Positions 54,090 through 61,912 of a stretch of DNA of 64,000 bases are shown here, one piece after another. The stretch is taken from the NCBI GenBank assembly GCA_012727435.1, contig JAAYHB010000010.1, forward strand, positions 57,016 through 121,015, in the 5' to 3' direction. This stretch comes from Clostridiales bacterium. GTDB taxonomy: Bacteria; Bacillota; Clostridia; Oscillospirales; CAG-272. A program made the position numbers and the translations under genes. Within the stretch, counting starts at the first letter, position 1, and each line of letters begins with the position of its first letter. The notes beneath the pieces are model-generated. The model had not been told where the DNA came from and did no database searches. It saw only the letters and a list, made by a program, of their open reading frames with translations.

Positions 54090-54121
54090 GTTCATTTCTT
54101 TGTGCGCACAAAGAAATGAAC
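54090..54121. repeat. 32-bp perfect palindrome, second copy
   Basis: Symmetric about 54105/54106. Its inner 22 bp match the palindrome at 40168-40189 exactly; the five flanking bases on each side (GTTCA/TGAAC) differ. Confidence 0.88.
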
Positions 54122-54139
54122 AATTATTTCAAATATTAT

Positions 54140-54163
54140 ACCGCCCCGAGGCGGTTTTTTGTT
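54140..54163 (+). terminator. Terminator-like hairpin upstream of gerA
   Basis: ACCGCC-CCGA-GGCGGT followed by TTTTTTG. Its position after the palindrome suggests a small transcript across this region. Confidence 0.7.
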
Positions 54164-54256
54164 TCTGTTCCATATTTATATCCAAAGTATAACACATCAC
54201 ATACCAAGAGAGAATAACAAATAAAATAACATTAAAAATAATTATGTGAGGCCATA

Positions 54257-55753
54257 GTGGGCAAGCAAAACACAGATTTCGAGAATACGATTATCAGCGA
54301 CAACCTGCAGACCAACATTGATTTTATAAAAAATCTATTTAAAAAAGACAGCATGCTGCGAGTGCGGCAGGTCCGGATGAACACCGGGCTCGGCACCGGC
54401 GTCGACTGCTGCCTTATCTACTTTGACGGAATGGTAGACTCAAAACTTTTAAACGAATCTATAGTATTCCCGCTGCAGCGTTCAAAAATCGTCGTTCCGC
54501 CCGCCTCGCTGATAGACTATATCGATAAGAAGGTCTTGTTCGCGGGTGAAGTCAAACGGGTCACAGGCATGACCGATATACTGAGAGGAATCGAGTACGG
54601 CGACACCGCGCTGTTTGTCGACGGCTACAGCACGGTATTGATTATTGATACAAAAGGTTTTGACACGCGGGGGATCAGCGAGCCCGAGGATGAGCGGATT
54701 CTCCAAGGCCCTCGGGAAGGGTTCAAAGAAGCTATATTATATAACACCGCATTACTCCGATGCAAGCTTCAAACTCCCGATCTGTGCATTGAGGCGCAGC
54801 ACATAGGCCGGCGCACCGACACAAAAGTCTTTATCTGCTACCTTGAAACGCTGGTCGAACCCGACATGCTGGCCGAACTCAAGGCGAGACTGAGCAAAAT
54901 CGACATCGACGGCGTGCTTGACTCAAATTACCTCAGCGAGCTGATACGCGACCACCCCTGTTCACCCTTCAAAACAACCGGGATCACCGAGCGGCCGGAT
55001 ATAGTGGCGGCAAGGCTGCTTGAAGGCCGGATTGCCGTAATGGTCGACGGCACCCCGGCGGTGCTTACCATTCCTTATCTTTTCGTCGAAAATTTTCAGT
55101 CGGACGAGGATTATTATCTCAACTACCTTGTCTCCTCAATCGGCAGAATTCTGCGGTTTTTGTGCTTTTTTCTGGCTATCAGCATCCCGGCGCTCTACCT
55201 CTCGCTTGTCGGCTTTCACGAGGAACTTCTGCCGACAATGTTCGCGCTCTCGGTGGCACAGGCGCGGGGCGGAGTGCCGCTCTCCTCGCTGCTTGAGTGC
55301 GTGGCGGTGATAGTCATATTTGAAATCCTCAAGGAAACCGGCGTCCGCATGCCCCAGAGCCTCGGGCACGCACTGGCTATCGTCGGGGGGCTGATTATCG
55401 GACAGGCGGCGGTCGACGCCAGGTTTATCAGCGCCCCGGTGCTGATAGCCGTCGCCCTGTCGGGGGTCTGCGGGCTTATGGTCCCGCGCCTGCGCGGCAT
55501 TGTCTTCTATGCCCGGTTTGTACTGCTTTTTTGGGGTTACCTCGGCGGCCTGTTCGGGTTTATGCTCGGCATCTCGGCTCTGCTTATCATGATATTCGGC
55601 TTAAAATCCTTTGGCGTGGACTGCACCATATCGCTGCTCGACCCCTCGCCTCAAGGGCTGAAGGATATCCTCTGGCGCTCGTCGTGGCGTAAAATGCGTA
55701 CCCGCCCGGCCTTCAACCGCGACCGTATCCGTGCAGGTGAGAATAAACCATGA
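54257..55753 (+). CDS. gerAA: Spore germination receptor subunit A (GerA family)
   Basis: A-subunit of a Ger germinant receptor in the spore inner membrane. The start is GTG 54257 with GTGAGG six bases before. The 498 residues have a soluble N-terminal half (1-280) and five or so helices in the C-terminal half, with the family stretches SIPALYLSLVGFHEELLPT (near 315) and RGGVPLSSLLECVAVIVIFEILKETGVRMP (near 340). Followed by gerC with a four-base overlap (ATGA). The first gene of the germination block. Confidence 0.92.
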   Translation: MGKQNTDFENTIISDNLQTNIDFIKNLFKKDSMLRVRQVRMNTGLGTGVDCCLIYFDGMVDSKLLNESIVFPLQRSKIVVPPASLIDYIDKKVLFAGEVKRVTGMTDILRGIEYGDTALFVDGYSTVLIIDTKGFDTRGISEPEDERILQGPREGFKEAILYNTALLRCKLQTPDLCIEAQHIGRRTDTKVFICYLETLVEPDMLAELKARLSKIDIDGVLDSNYLSELIRDHPCSPFKTTGITERPDIVAARLLEGRIAVMVDGTPAVLTIPYLFVENFQSDEDYYLNYLVSSIGRILRFLCFFLAISIPALYLSLVGFHEELLPTMFALSVAQARGGVPLSSLLECVAVIVIFEILKETGVRMPQSLGHALAIVGGLIIGQAAVDARFISAPVLIAVALSGVCGLMVPRLRGIVFYARFVLLFWGYLGGLFGFMLGISALLIMIFGLKSFGVDCTISLLDPSPQGLKDILWRSSWRKMRTRPAFNRDRIRAGENKP

Positions 55754-56793
55754 ATGTCACAAAAATAAAAAATGTTTTTGTTATGCCGCTTGTCTTATTG
55801 ATTTTTGTACTGCCGGGCTGCCGGAACATCACACAGGCAAGGGAGCCCGAGCAGGAGTACCTTGCGGCGGCGATGGGCTTTGACCGGGGTGAGGATGACC
55901 TGCTCGAGGTTACGCTCGAGGTGATAGTCTTCAGCGTCGGGGAGGCCGAGAACAGCATAGAATCAAGGCTGTTCACCGGCACCGGGCACACGGTAAAGGA
56001 AGCGGTCGGGAACCTTTCGGGCGGGGTGGCAAAGACGGTTCTGTTCAGCCATTGCGCGCTGCTGGTGCTCGGAGAGAACCTGTCCGCCGGCCAGGTTGAC
56101 GAAGTATTCAGGTTCTGCACCACCGAGCGGAACATCTCTATATCGACAGTGGTTGCCACCGCTCCCGACGCCGGGGAGCTTCTGTCCTGCGAGAGCATCT
56201 CGACCCCGATTACCGCATACGACATCACCGGCGTTTTGCAGCAGAAACGCCGGGACTGGGGGATTAGTCTTGCAAACCGGCTCCACGAAGTCGAGGCAGG
56301 CCGGCTCAACACCAAAAGCTTTGCCCTGCCCTACTTCACGGTGGAAAAGAAGGATGAAAAAAACAGCTACTCGCTTCACGGCGTCAGAATATACGAGAAA
56401 GACCTGCCCTCGCTCACGCTGGACCTTACCGGCAGCGCTTTCTACAGCCTGCTCTCGGGCTCGTTTAAATCAGGCAGCTTTTATTTTGAGGCCGACGGCA
56501 CGGTTTATCAACCCGAGGTAAGACACTATTCCTCAAAAGTCAGAACTCCTGCCGGCACAAATGAAATTGAAATAAACATCCGCCTGATACTTGAGAAGGA
56601 GCGCTACTCAATGACCGACACCGACGCCCTTAAAACCGCGCTTGAAAAGGCTGCCGACGACTTTTTTAATACCGTGACCGCCGCCTGCCGCACCGATGTT
56701 TTCAATATCCGAAAGAGAGCCGGGCTGGATGATGTGCCGGGGGAATTTTCAAATGTCAAAATCAGATTTGATGTCAAGGAGCGGCCGGGATAA
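55750..56793 (+). CDS. gerAC: Spore germination receptor lipoprotein subunit (GerAC type)
   Basis: A 347-residue Ger(x)C lipoprotein. The signal peptide ends in LPGC (Cys about 24). The rest shows the family pattern: AAAMGFDRGED near 40, LLVLGENLSAGQ and FRFCTTERNISIS near 103-125, and a C-terminal domain with the charged KSRKRAGLDD-like ending. It sits between gerA and gerB; gene order A-C-B instead of A-B-C is a variant seen in clostridia. Confidence 0.9.
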   Translation: MNVTKIKNVFVMPLVLLIFVLPGCRNITQAREPEQEYLAAAMGFDRGEDDLLEVTLEVIVFSVGEAENSIESRLFTGTGHTVKEAVGNLSGGVAKTVLFSHCALLVLGENLSAGQVDEVFRFCTTERNISISTVVATAPDAGELLSCESISTPITAYDITGVLQQKRRDWGISLANRLHEVEAGRLNTKSFALPYFTVEKKDEKNSYSLHGVRIYEKDLPSLTLDLTGSAFYSLLSGSFKSGSFYFEADGTVYQPEVRHYSSKVRTPAGTNEIEINIRLILEKERYSMTDTDALKTALEKAADDFFNTVTAACRTDVFNIRKRAGLDDVPGEFSNVKIRFDVKERPG

Positions 56794-56797
56794 AGCA

Positions 56798-57739
56798 ATG
56801 GAAAAGAATTATTCGCTGGGGCTGCACCGGATATGCCTTTTGTCGCTCTTTTTGTTCGGGATTGTTATTAATAAAATAACCGACGGCGGCTCGGGGTTAC
56901 TCTGGCTGCTTGTCGGCACGCCGGGAATTTTGCTTCTGCTGCCGCTGATTCTGCCGGTGTTTGACAAATTTTATGGTATCGAATCGGCAAAGTCGGTTGA
57001 CAGCACCTCCAAAAAGACGGGACTTGCCGCCCTTTATATCCTGACAGGTCTTTATGTCCTCTGGACGGCATATTACGCCTCCTTCAGATATGCCGATTTC
57101 ATCGCCTCAATCATGATACCCGGCACTCCGGTCGTCTGGGTGCAGCTGCTTTTCGTGCTGATCTGCCTGTGGCTCGCCATGAAGGAGCCGACAGTGGTTT
57201 TCAAGGTTGCGCTTGTCAGCTTTGTGGCGGTTGTCCTGTCAGCCGTTTTGCTTTTTGCCGTCTCGGTTCCGCATTTCGCGTCGTTCGGCAGCCTTTTCAA
57301 AAACCTTGATTTCGGCGCGCTTGCCGACTTCAATCTAAACAATCCCGTTCTGCGCTTCTTCCTGCCGCTGCCGGTAATCCTCGTCTTTTTCACCTGCACA
57401 TCCTGCGGCACTAACAAAAAAAGCGTATACATCGGCACCGCGGCCGGCGCCCTGCTTTTCGGGATTTCGATGCTTCAGCTTCTTTTGATATTTGACGAAA
57501 AATATCTCGCCACGCTCGACTATCCCTACCTTTCGTCGGTTAGCGTGCTGGCGGGCGACGAGGTGTTCCTGCGGCTCGACGGGCTGGTTTATGCAATACT
57601 TTATGTCTGTTTTTTCCTCAAGTGCTCGGTTTGCCTGCTTACAATACGCCTGCTTGCCCAAAAATTCAGCCGCCGGCTCGGCTTGTTTGTCACGCCTGTC
57701 TGCGCGGCTCTGATTGTCCTGCTCCCGCTCCTTGCATAA
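56798..57739 (+). CDS. gerAB: Spore germination receptor permease subunit (GerAB type)
   Basis: B-subunit, amino-acid permease fold with about ten helices. The start is ATG 56798, four bases after the gerC stop; a longer open frame from 56696 overlaps gerC and is unlikely. The 313 residues are shorter than the common 360. Family pattern LDYPYLSSVSVLAGDEVFLRLDGL near 250 is present. Only a weak GGGATAAAG ribosome site, so translation is probably coupled to gerC. Confidence 0.85.
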   Translation: MEKNYSLGLHRICLLSLFLFGIVINKITDGGSGLLWLLVGTPGILLLLPLILPVFDKFYGIESAKSVDSTSKKTGLAALYILTGLYVLWTAYYASFRYADFIASIMIPGTPVVWVQLLFVLICLWLAMKEPTVVFKVALVSFVAVVLSAVLLFAVSVPHFASFGSLFKNLDFGALADFNLNNPVLRFFLPLPVILVFFTCTSCGTNKKSVYIGTAAGALLFGISMLQLLLIFDEKYLATLDYPYLSSVSVLAGDEVFLRLDGLVYAILYVCFFLKCSVCLLTIRLLAQKFSRRLGLFVTPVCAALIVLLPLLA

Positions 57740-57760
57740 AATGGAGGGCGGCCGGTATGT

Positions 57761-57790
57761 TTGACATATCGTCCGCCTTTTCCATATACT
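57761..57790 (+). promoter_or_regulatory. SigmaA-like promoter of the amidase-like gene
   Basis: TTGACA (57761-57766), 18-bp spacer, TATACT (57785-57790). The overlapping CATATACT (57783-57790) also resembles a sigmaE -10 element, so timing cannot be settled from sequence. Confidence 0.5.
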
Positions 57791-57844
57791 TTTATTGGCA
57801 TTTTCTGAGAAATCAATATATAAGCAAGAGGAGAATGCTTATCA

Positions 57845-58804
57845 ATGAAGATATTTGTCGCCCAGGGAAGCAATCCGCTAAGTCCGAGAGCCGCCGCCGG
57901 CGCCGGCAGGCAGAAATTGAACACGGCGCCGATAACCGAACAGCTCATGGCTATATTAAACTCTTGCAGCATCGAAGCCGTCACGTCATTTGCTTCAAAC
58001 CAACCGCACGAGAAGGACGAGGAGTCTTTTCTCTCGCGCATCTACGAGGCCAATATAGAAGGGGCCGATTATTTTATCTATCTCACGACAAACGCCTCCT
58101 ACAGCCCCTTCGATACTGGCGCATCTGCAGTAATCCCCCGGATGAACCTGCAGGCAAAGGCGCTGGCCGAAGCAATACTTGAGGGTCTCAAGGTTTTTGC
58201 CGGGCTTCAGAACCGGGGGATAACCACACGTCCCTGGCTACACGCTCTGCAGCGCGCCGATATGCCGGCGGTGATAATCGAGACAGGATTCTCGACAAAC
58301 GAAGGCGACGCCGCGCTGATTGGCGAGCACCCCGACCTTGTCGCCCGGGGGATTGCCAACGGAATCCTTACATATCTGCAAAGCCTCTCGTCCGATGATG
58401 ACGAGGACTTCTTCCCCGTCTGCCCGCCTCCCTTCTATCAGCTTTATCCCGAGACCCGCACCGGTTTCTGTGATTTAAAGCTCCATGTCTACGCCGGCAA
58501 AAAGCGCCAGCCGGTCTCACGCGCGGATATTAGCGTCTACCAAAAGTGCGGCGACAGGCATATAATGGTCTACCGCGGCCTGACAGACAAAAACGGCCGT
58601 GCGATCCCGGTAGAGCTGCCGCTTGACTGCCGTGATCCTCAGCCTCCCCTCTTCTGCATATGCGTCAGGCACCCCGGATACCTGCCGAAAAACGAGTGGA
58701 TCGAGGTAAAAGGCGAGCAGCCGCTCTACCTGACCATCGTGCTTGAGGGCAAGCACCGCCAAAAGAGTAATGAGGACTCTATCCGGGCTCAGCGATTCTG
58801 GTGA
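57845..58804 (+). CDS. Amidase_3-fold protein lacking the zinc ligands, with C-terminal beta-sandwich
   Basis: A 319-residue protein, no signal peptide. Residues 1-180 follow the N-acetylmuramoyl-L-alanine amidase (Amidase_3) fold: NMQAKALAEAILEGL-like region (here NLQAKALAEAILEGL), and ADMPAVIIETGFSTNEGDAALI near 140 matches the last strand of the family with its Glu. The first His (GHGG in active enzymes) is replaced by QGSNP at residue 7, and the central SIHxN is IYLTTNAS near 80, so the zinc site looks lost. Residues 205-305 resemble a carboxypeptidase-regulatory-like sandwich (VYAGKKRQPVSRADISVY). Next to sleC and csp it may bind rather than cut peptidoglycan; this is inference. Confidence 0.7.
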   Translation: MKIFVAQGSNPLSPRAAAGAGRQKLNTAPITEQLMAILNSCSIEAVTSFASNQPHEKDEESFLSRIYEANIEGADYFIYLTTNASYSPFDTGASAVIPRMNLQAKALAEAILEGLKVFAGLQNRGITTRPWLHALQRADMPAVIIETGFSTNEGDAALIGEHPDLVARGIANGILTYLQSLSSDDDEDFFPVCPPPFYQLYPETRTGFCDLKLHVYAGKKRQPVSRADISVYQKCGDRHIMVYRGLTDKNGRAIPVELPLDCRDPQPPLFCICVRHPGYLPKNEWIEVKGEQPLYLTIVLEGKHRQKSNEDSIRAQRFW

Positions 58805-60014
58805 CAGATACAAAAATTTTTGATATTTCGTACCATGTGGCAAAGTCCACAACCCCGGTTTCGGGCAGCCTGAAAATCTGCTGGAATATTCTCACCGCCT
58901 GCTCGGTCTGCGGCCCGTATATTCCGTCCACCCTGAGCTTCGGTATCATAGGATAGCTGTTCGAAATCGTGTTGAGCTGGGTCTGGATGGTCCGCACATC
59001 CGTGCCGGTTGAGCCGACCTGCAGCGGCTGCCCTGGATAGGATATCGGAACTCCCTGCACTCTCTGAGCCTGGGACAGGTAGACATTCGTGCCGTAATAG
59101 TTGCGGAGAATCGAAAGGGCGTCGAGCCCCTGGTCCCCCAGCGTTTTCGAGCCCCACTGCAGGAGCCCGGGACAGGAGACCCGCACGCCGTCGCAAAACT
59201 GGGTGAAGAGCGGCTGCCGGATACCCGGCTTTGTCACATATGTGGTGAATATATCGTTGACCACATTCAGTATGCTGTCGTAGATGTTGCGGCCGTACGA
59301 AAAAAGCATGTCAAATGCCGTGTTGTTGGTGATGGTAAAGTCGAAGCCGCGGCTGCGGTACCATTCGGTATAAACCCGGTTGAGCGCAAAGGAGATTATA
59401 GCCAGCACGTTTGCTCGGATGGTCTCGACCGGCCAGGTCGAATAAATCTCGCAGCTTGCTACGTTGGCAATGTAGTCCTTGAAGGGAACCCAGACGTTTT
59501 GTGCCGCTTCCTGCGGCGCCCCGAGGTGGACTATCATAAATTCGGGTATCACCGGCTCGGACAAAACGACGAACCCGCCCTCGTCGGGAAGCGGTTTTAC
59601 CTCGGCTTCGGGGATTTTCGGGGGGAAATTCCCCCACAGCGAATTTGGCTCTACGATTATCACCTGCGGCGTGGGAACCGCGGGGACAGAGCGCAGGTTA
59701 ACTCTTTGAATTGCCAGCCGTCCGGCCAGTATCTGCACGCCCTCTACAAATACCGGCTCAAAGCCTGAGGCGTCGACCCTCACCGTGTACTCGGAGTACG
59801 GCCTTATCTGGGTCTCGGGCATCAGCGTAAGCTCGACAGGCGGCGCGCCGAGCTCGATGACCTCGGTCTGTCCGGCTCTGTCGGTTCTGAGCTGCTCTAC
59901 TATCCGGTCGCCTGCAAAAACAGATACCGTGGCGTCTTCTATCGGCTGCGCGTTTGTCACCGCCTTAACGTCGACTATGAGGAAACCGGTATCGGTATAC
60001 TGGTTCTGGTTCAT
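58779..60014 (-). CDS. sleC: SleC-like germination-specific cortex-lytic enzyme
   Basis: SleC degrades spore cortex after proteolytic activation. The 411 residues: an N-terminal beta-sandwich (10-90, QPIEDATVSVFAGDRI) like that of the neighbour amidase protein; a proline-rich linker (115-150); a SpoIID-type domain (about 170-330) with FKDYIANVASCEIYSTWPVE that holds the likely catalytic Glu; and a C-terminal peptidoglycan-binding domain (345-405, LQVGSTGTDVRTIQTQLN). Ribosome site AAAGGAAC. No signal peptide is evident at the N-terminus. Gene overlaps the end of the amidase-like gene by 26 bp in convergent orientation and is divergent from csp1. Confidence 0.82.
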   Translation of the reverse strand: MNQNQYTDTGFLIVDVKAVTNAQPIEDATVSVFAGDRIVEQLRTDRAGQTEVIELGAPPVELTLMPETQIRPYSEYTVRVDASGFEPVFVEGVQILAGRLAIQRVNLRSVPAVPTPQVIIVEPNSLWGNFPPKIPEAEVKPLPDEGGFVVLSEPVIPEFMIVHLGAPQEAAQNVWVPFKDYIANVASCEIYSTWPVETIRANVLAIISFALNRVYTEWYRSRGFDFTITNNTAFDMLFSYGRNIYDSILNVVNDIFTTYVTKPGIRQPLFTQFCDGVRVSCPGLLQWGSKTLGDQGLDALSILRNYYGTNVYLSQAQRVQGVPISYPGQPLQVGSTGTDVRTIQTQLNTISNSYPMIPKLRVDGIYGPQTEQAVRIFQQIFRLPETGVVDFATWYEISKIFVSVTRIAEPG

Positions 60015-60091
60015 ATGTATTTGTTCCTTTCAAAAGGATTCTCCGGCCGGGCGGCTGCCGCGGCGGTGGGCATGAACTTATTCTCATTCTT

Positions 60092-60100
60092 TAGTTTATG
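60092..60100 (-). promoter_or_regulatory. Possible sigmaK/sigmaE -10 element before sleC
   Basis: Minus strand CATAAACTA matches CATANNNTA exactly, about 78 bp before the sleC start. A -35 was not clear. SleC genes are mother-cell expressed in studied clostridia. Confidence 0.35.
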
Positions 60101-60223
60101 TCGGATCTGCCCCGATATCCACATAAATAAGGGTATGCGGTAGAGGGCACCGGTGTTGCTTCATATAATGAAATTATAACCAAAGAACCCGTAGCCCTGC
60201 GCGGGCGGCACGGAGGGGATATC

Positions 60224-61903
60224 ATGAATTTGCAGGAACGCTTTATAAGACAGAATCCCGAGCAGCTTGTGGAGGTGATAATAAAATATCACGGCAGTCT
60301 TGATTTAATTGCCGAGCAGCTCGGCGCCGTCGCCGAGAGGCTCAACGAAACCTACGCCATTCTGACCCTCCCCCTCGGCATGCTCCCCTATATACTTTCA
60401 GTGCCGAATGTCGAATACTACGAGCTGCCGAAAACCGTCTACACACAGCTCAGGCGCAGCATGTCGGCCTCGGGCGTGTACCAGGTGCAGTCGCCGGTAA
60501 GATACAACCTGACCGGAAGGGGGGTTATTGTCGCAATCATCGACTCGGGCATAGATTACACTCATCCCGACTTCCGCAACCCCGACGGGACCACCCGCAT
60601 ACTGTACATCTGGGATCAGAGCGTCGAGGGTACCCCGCCGCCGGGCTTCAGAAGCGGCCAGCTCTATACAAGGGAAGACATAAACATGGCGCTTGCCAGC
60701 GAAGACCCGTTCACTGTCGTGCCTGAGCAGGATTTTATCGGCCACGGAACAGCGGTTGCCGGGATTGCCGCCGGAAACGGCGCGACGAGCGGCGGTGTCG
60801 AGCGGGGCGCGGCGCCCGAGTCAGATCTGATTATCGTCAAACTCGCCCCGTATGAGGTGCCCGGCTTTTCACGGAGCACCGATATAATGCGAGGGGTAAA
60901 ATTCTGTATAGATACCGCTCAGTATCTCGGAATGCCGGTTTCAATCAATATCAGCTACGGCTCAAACGACGGGGCACATGACGGCAGTTCGCTCCTTGAA
61001 GGCTTTATTGACTCCGAATCGCTGCGCTGGAAAACCGTCATTTCGGTAGCTGCCGGGAACGAGGCCAACACCGGCCACCACTTTTTTGGAAAAATTCAGG
61101 AGGGGCATACCGAATATGTGGATGTCGCGGTCGGCGACAATTATATGCAGCTGTTTATATCGCTCTGGAAAAACTTTGCCGATACCTTAACGATAGAGCT
61201 CATCGCCCCGAACGGCCAGTCGACAGGTGTCATCAACCAGCTACAACCCGTAACCCATGTCACGGTATCAGGTGCAAGAATGGTAATACTCTTCGGTCAG
61301 CCGACACCCTTCACTTTCAATCAGGAAATCTACATATCAATGGTGGGTGTGTCCGGGCCGATTATCAACGAAATATGGCGGCTTGCCGTCACCGGGGTGG
61401 ATATCGTCGACGGAAGTTTCAACATCTGGCTTCCCTTAACGCCAGTGCCGACTCGCTCAACAAGATTCCTCCTGCCGAATGTGGAAAATACCGTCACCCT
61501 CCCCGCGACGGCTCAGCGGGTGATAACAGTCGGCGGGTACAATTCGCTGCTCAATACCAGCACCGCCTTCTCGGGCCGCGGAACACCATACGGCACATTC
61601 GGGCAAAAGCCCGATCTGGTTGCGCCTGCCGTGGATATTCTCTCTGCCAAGGTCGGGGGTGGCTACGATTCCTTTACCGGCACCAGCATGGCCGCGCCTT
61701 TTATTACCGGCTCGGCGGCCCTGATGATGGAATGGGGGATTGTCAGGGGCAACGACCCCTTCCTTTTCGGTCAGCGGGTAAAGGCCTTTCTCTGCCGGAA
61801 CGCGATGCGGAACTTTGCCATCGAATACCCCAACTCAACATGGGGATACGGCACCCTGAGCCTAAACGATACCCTGGATGACATGGTATTCCTTGTACAA
61901 TAA
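60224..61903 (+). CDS. Csp-like subtilisin protease, catalytic triad intact (first copy)
   Basis: A 559-residue S8 protease of the clostridial Csp group. Residues 1-85 are a prodomain (EQLVEVIIKYHGSLDLIAEQL). The triad is Asp in AIIDSGIDYTHPDF near 108, His in GHGTAVAGIAAG near 177, Ser in TGTSMAAPFITGSA near 490, with Asn in AAGNEA near 275. A central jellyroll insert lies between 330 and 440, as in Csp proteases. In clostridia Csp proteins cleave pro-SleC; here sleC is the adjacent divergent gene. CATATAAT at 60162-60169, 55 bp upstream, resembles a sigmaE -10. Followed by the second copy after 9 bp. Confidence 0.88.
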   Translation: MNLQERFIRQNPEQLVEVIIKYHGSLDLIAEQLGAVAERLNETYAILTLPLGMLPYILSVPNVEYYELPKTVYTQLRRSMSASGVYQVQSPVRYNLTGRGVIVAIIDSGIDYTHPDFRNPDGTTRILYIWDQSVEGTPPPGFRSGQLYTREDINMALASEDPFTVVPEQDFIGHGTAVAGIAAGNGATSGGVERGAAPESDLIIVKLAPYEVPGFSRSTDIMRGVKFCIDTAQYLGMPVSINISYGSNDGAHDGSSLLEGFIDSESLRWKTVISVAAGNEANTGHHFFGKIQEGHTEYVDVAVGDNYMQLFISLWKNFADTLTIELIAPNGQSTGVINQLQPVTHVTVSGARMVILFGQPTPFTFNQEIYISMVGVSGPIINEIWRLAVTGVDIVDGSFNIWLPLTPVPTRSTRFLLPNVENTVTLPATAQRVITVGGYNSLLNTSTAFSGRGTPYGTFGQKPDLVAPAVDILSAKVGGGYDSFTGTSMAAPFITGSAALMMEWGIVRGNDPFLFGQRVKAFLCRNAMRNFAIEYPNSTWGYGTLSLNDTLDDMVFLVQ

Positions 61904-61912
61904 GGAGGGCTT

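Larger units (their letters stand above)
53773..54256. other. 484-bp intergenic region packed with hairpins
   Basis: No gene is supported. In order it holds: a long inverted repeat GGCGAG (53921) to CTCGCC (53973) enclosing the 14-bp palindrome CCGCCGCGCGGCGG at 53942-53955; CTCAGG...CCTGAG at 54046-54077; the 32-bp palindrome at 54090-54121; and a terminator at 54140-54163. The gerA promoter must lie in 54165-54250, but I cannot point to a good sigmaG or sigmaA pair. Confidence 0.6.

Noticed and set aside
56696..56797. N-terminal extension of gerAB
   Set aside because: It overlaps gerAC in another frame and adds a hydrophilic stretch not seen in the family.
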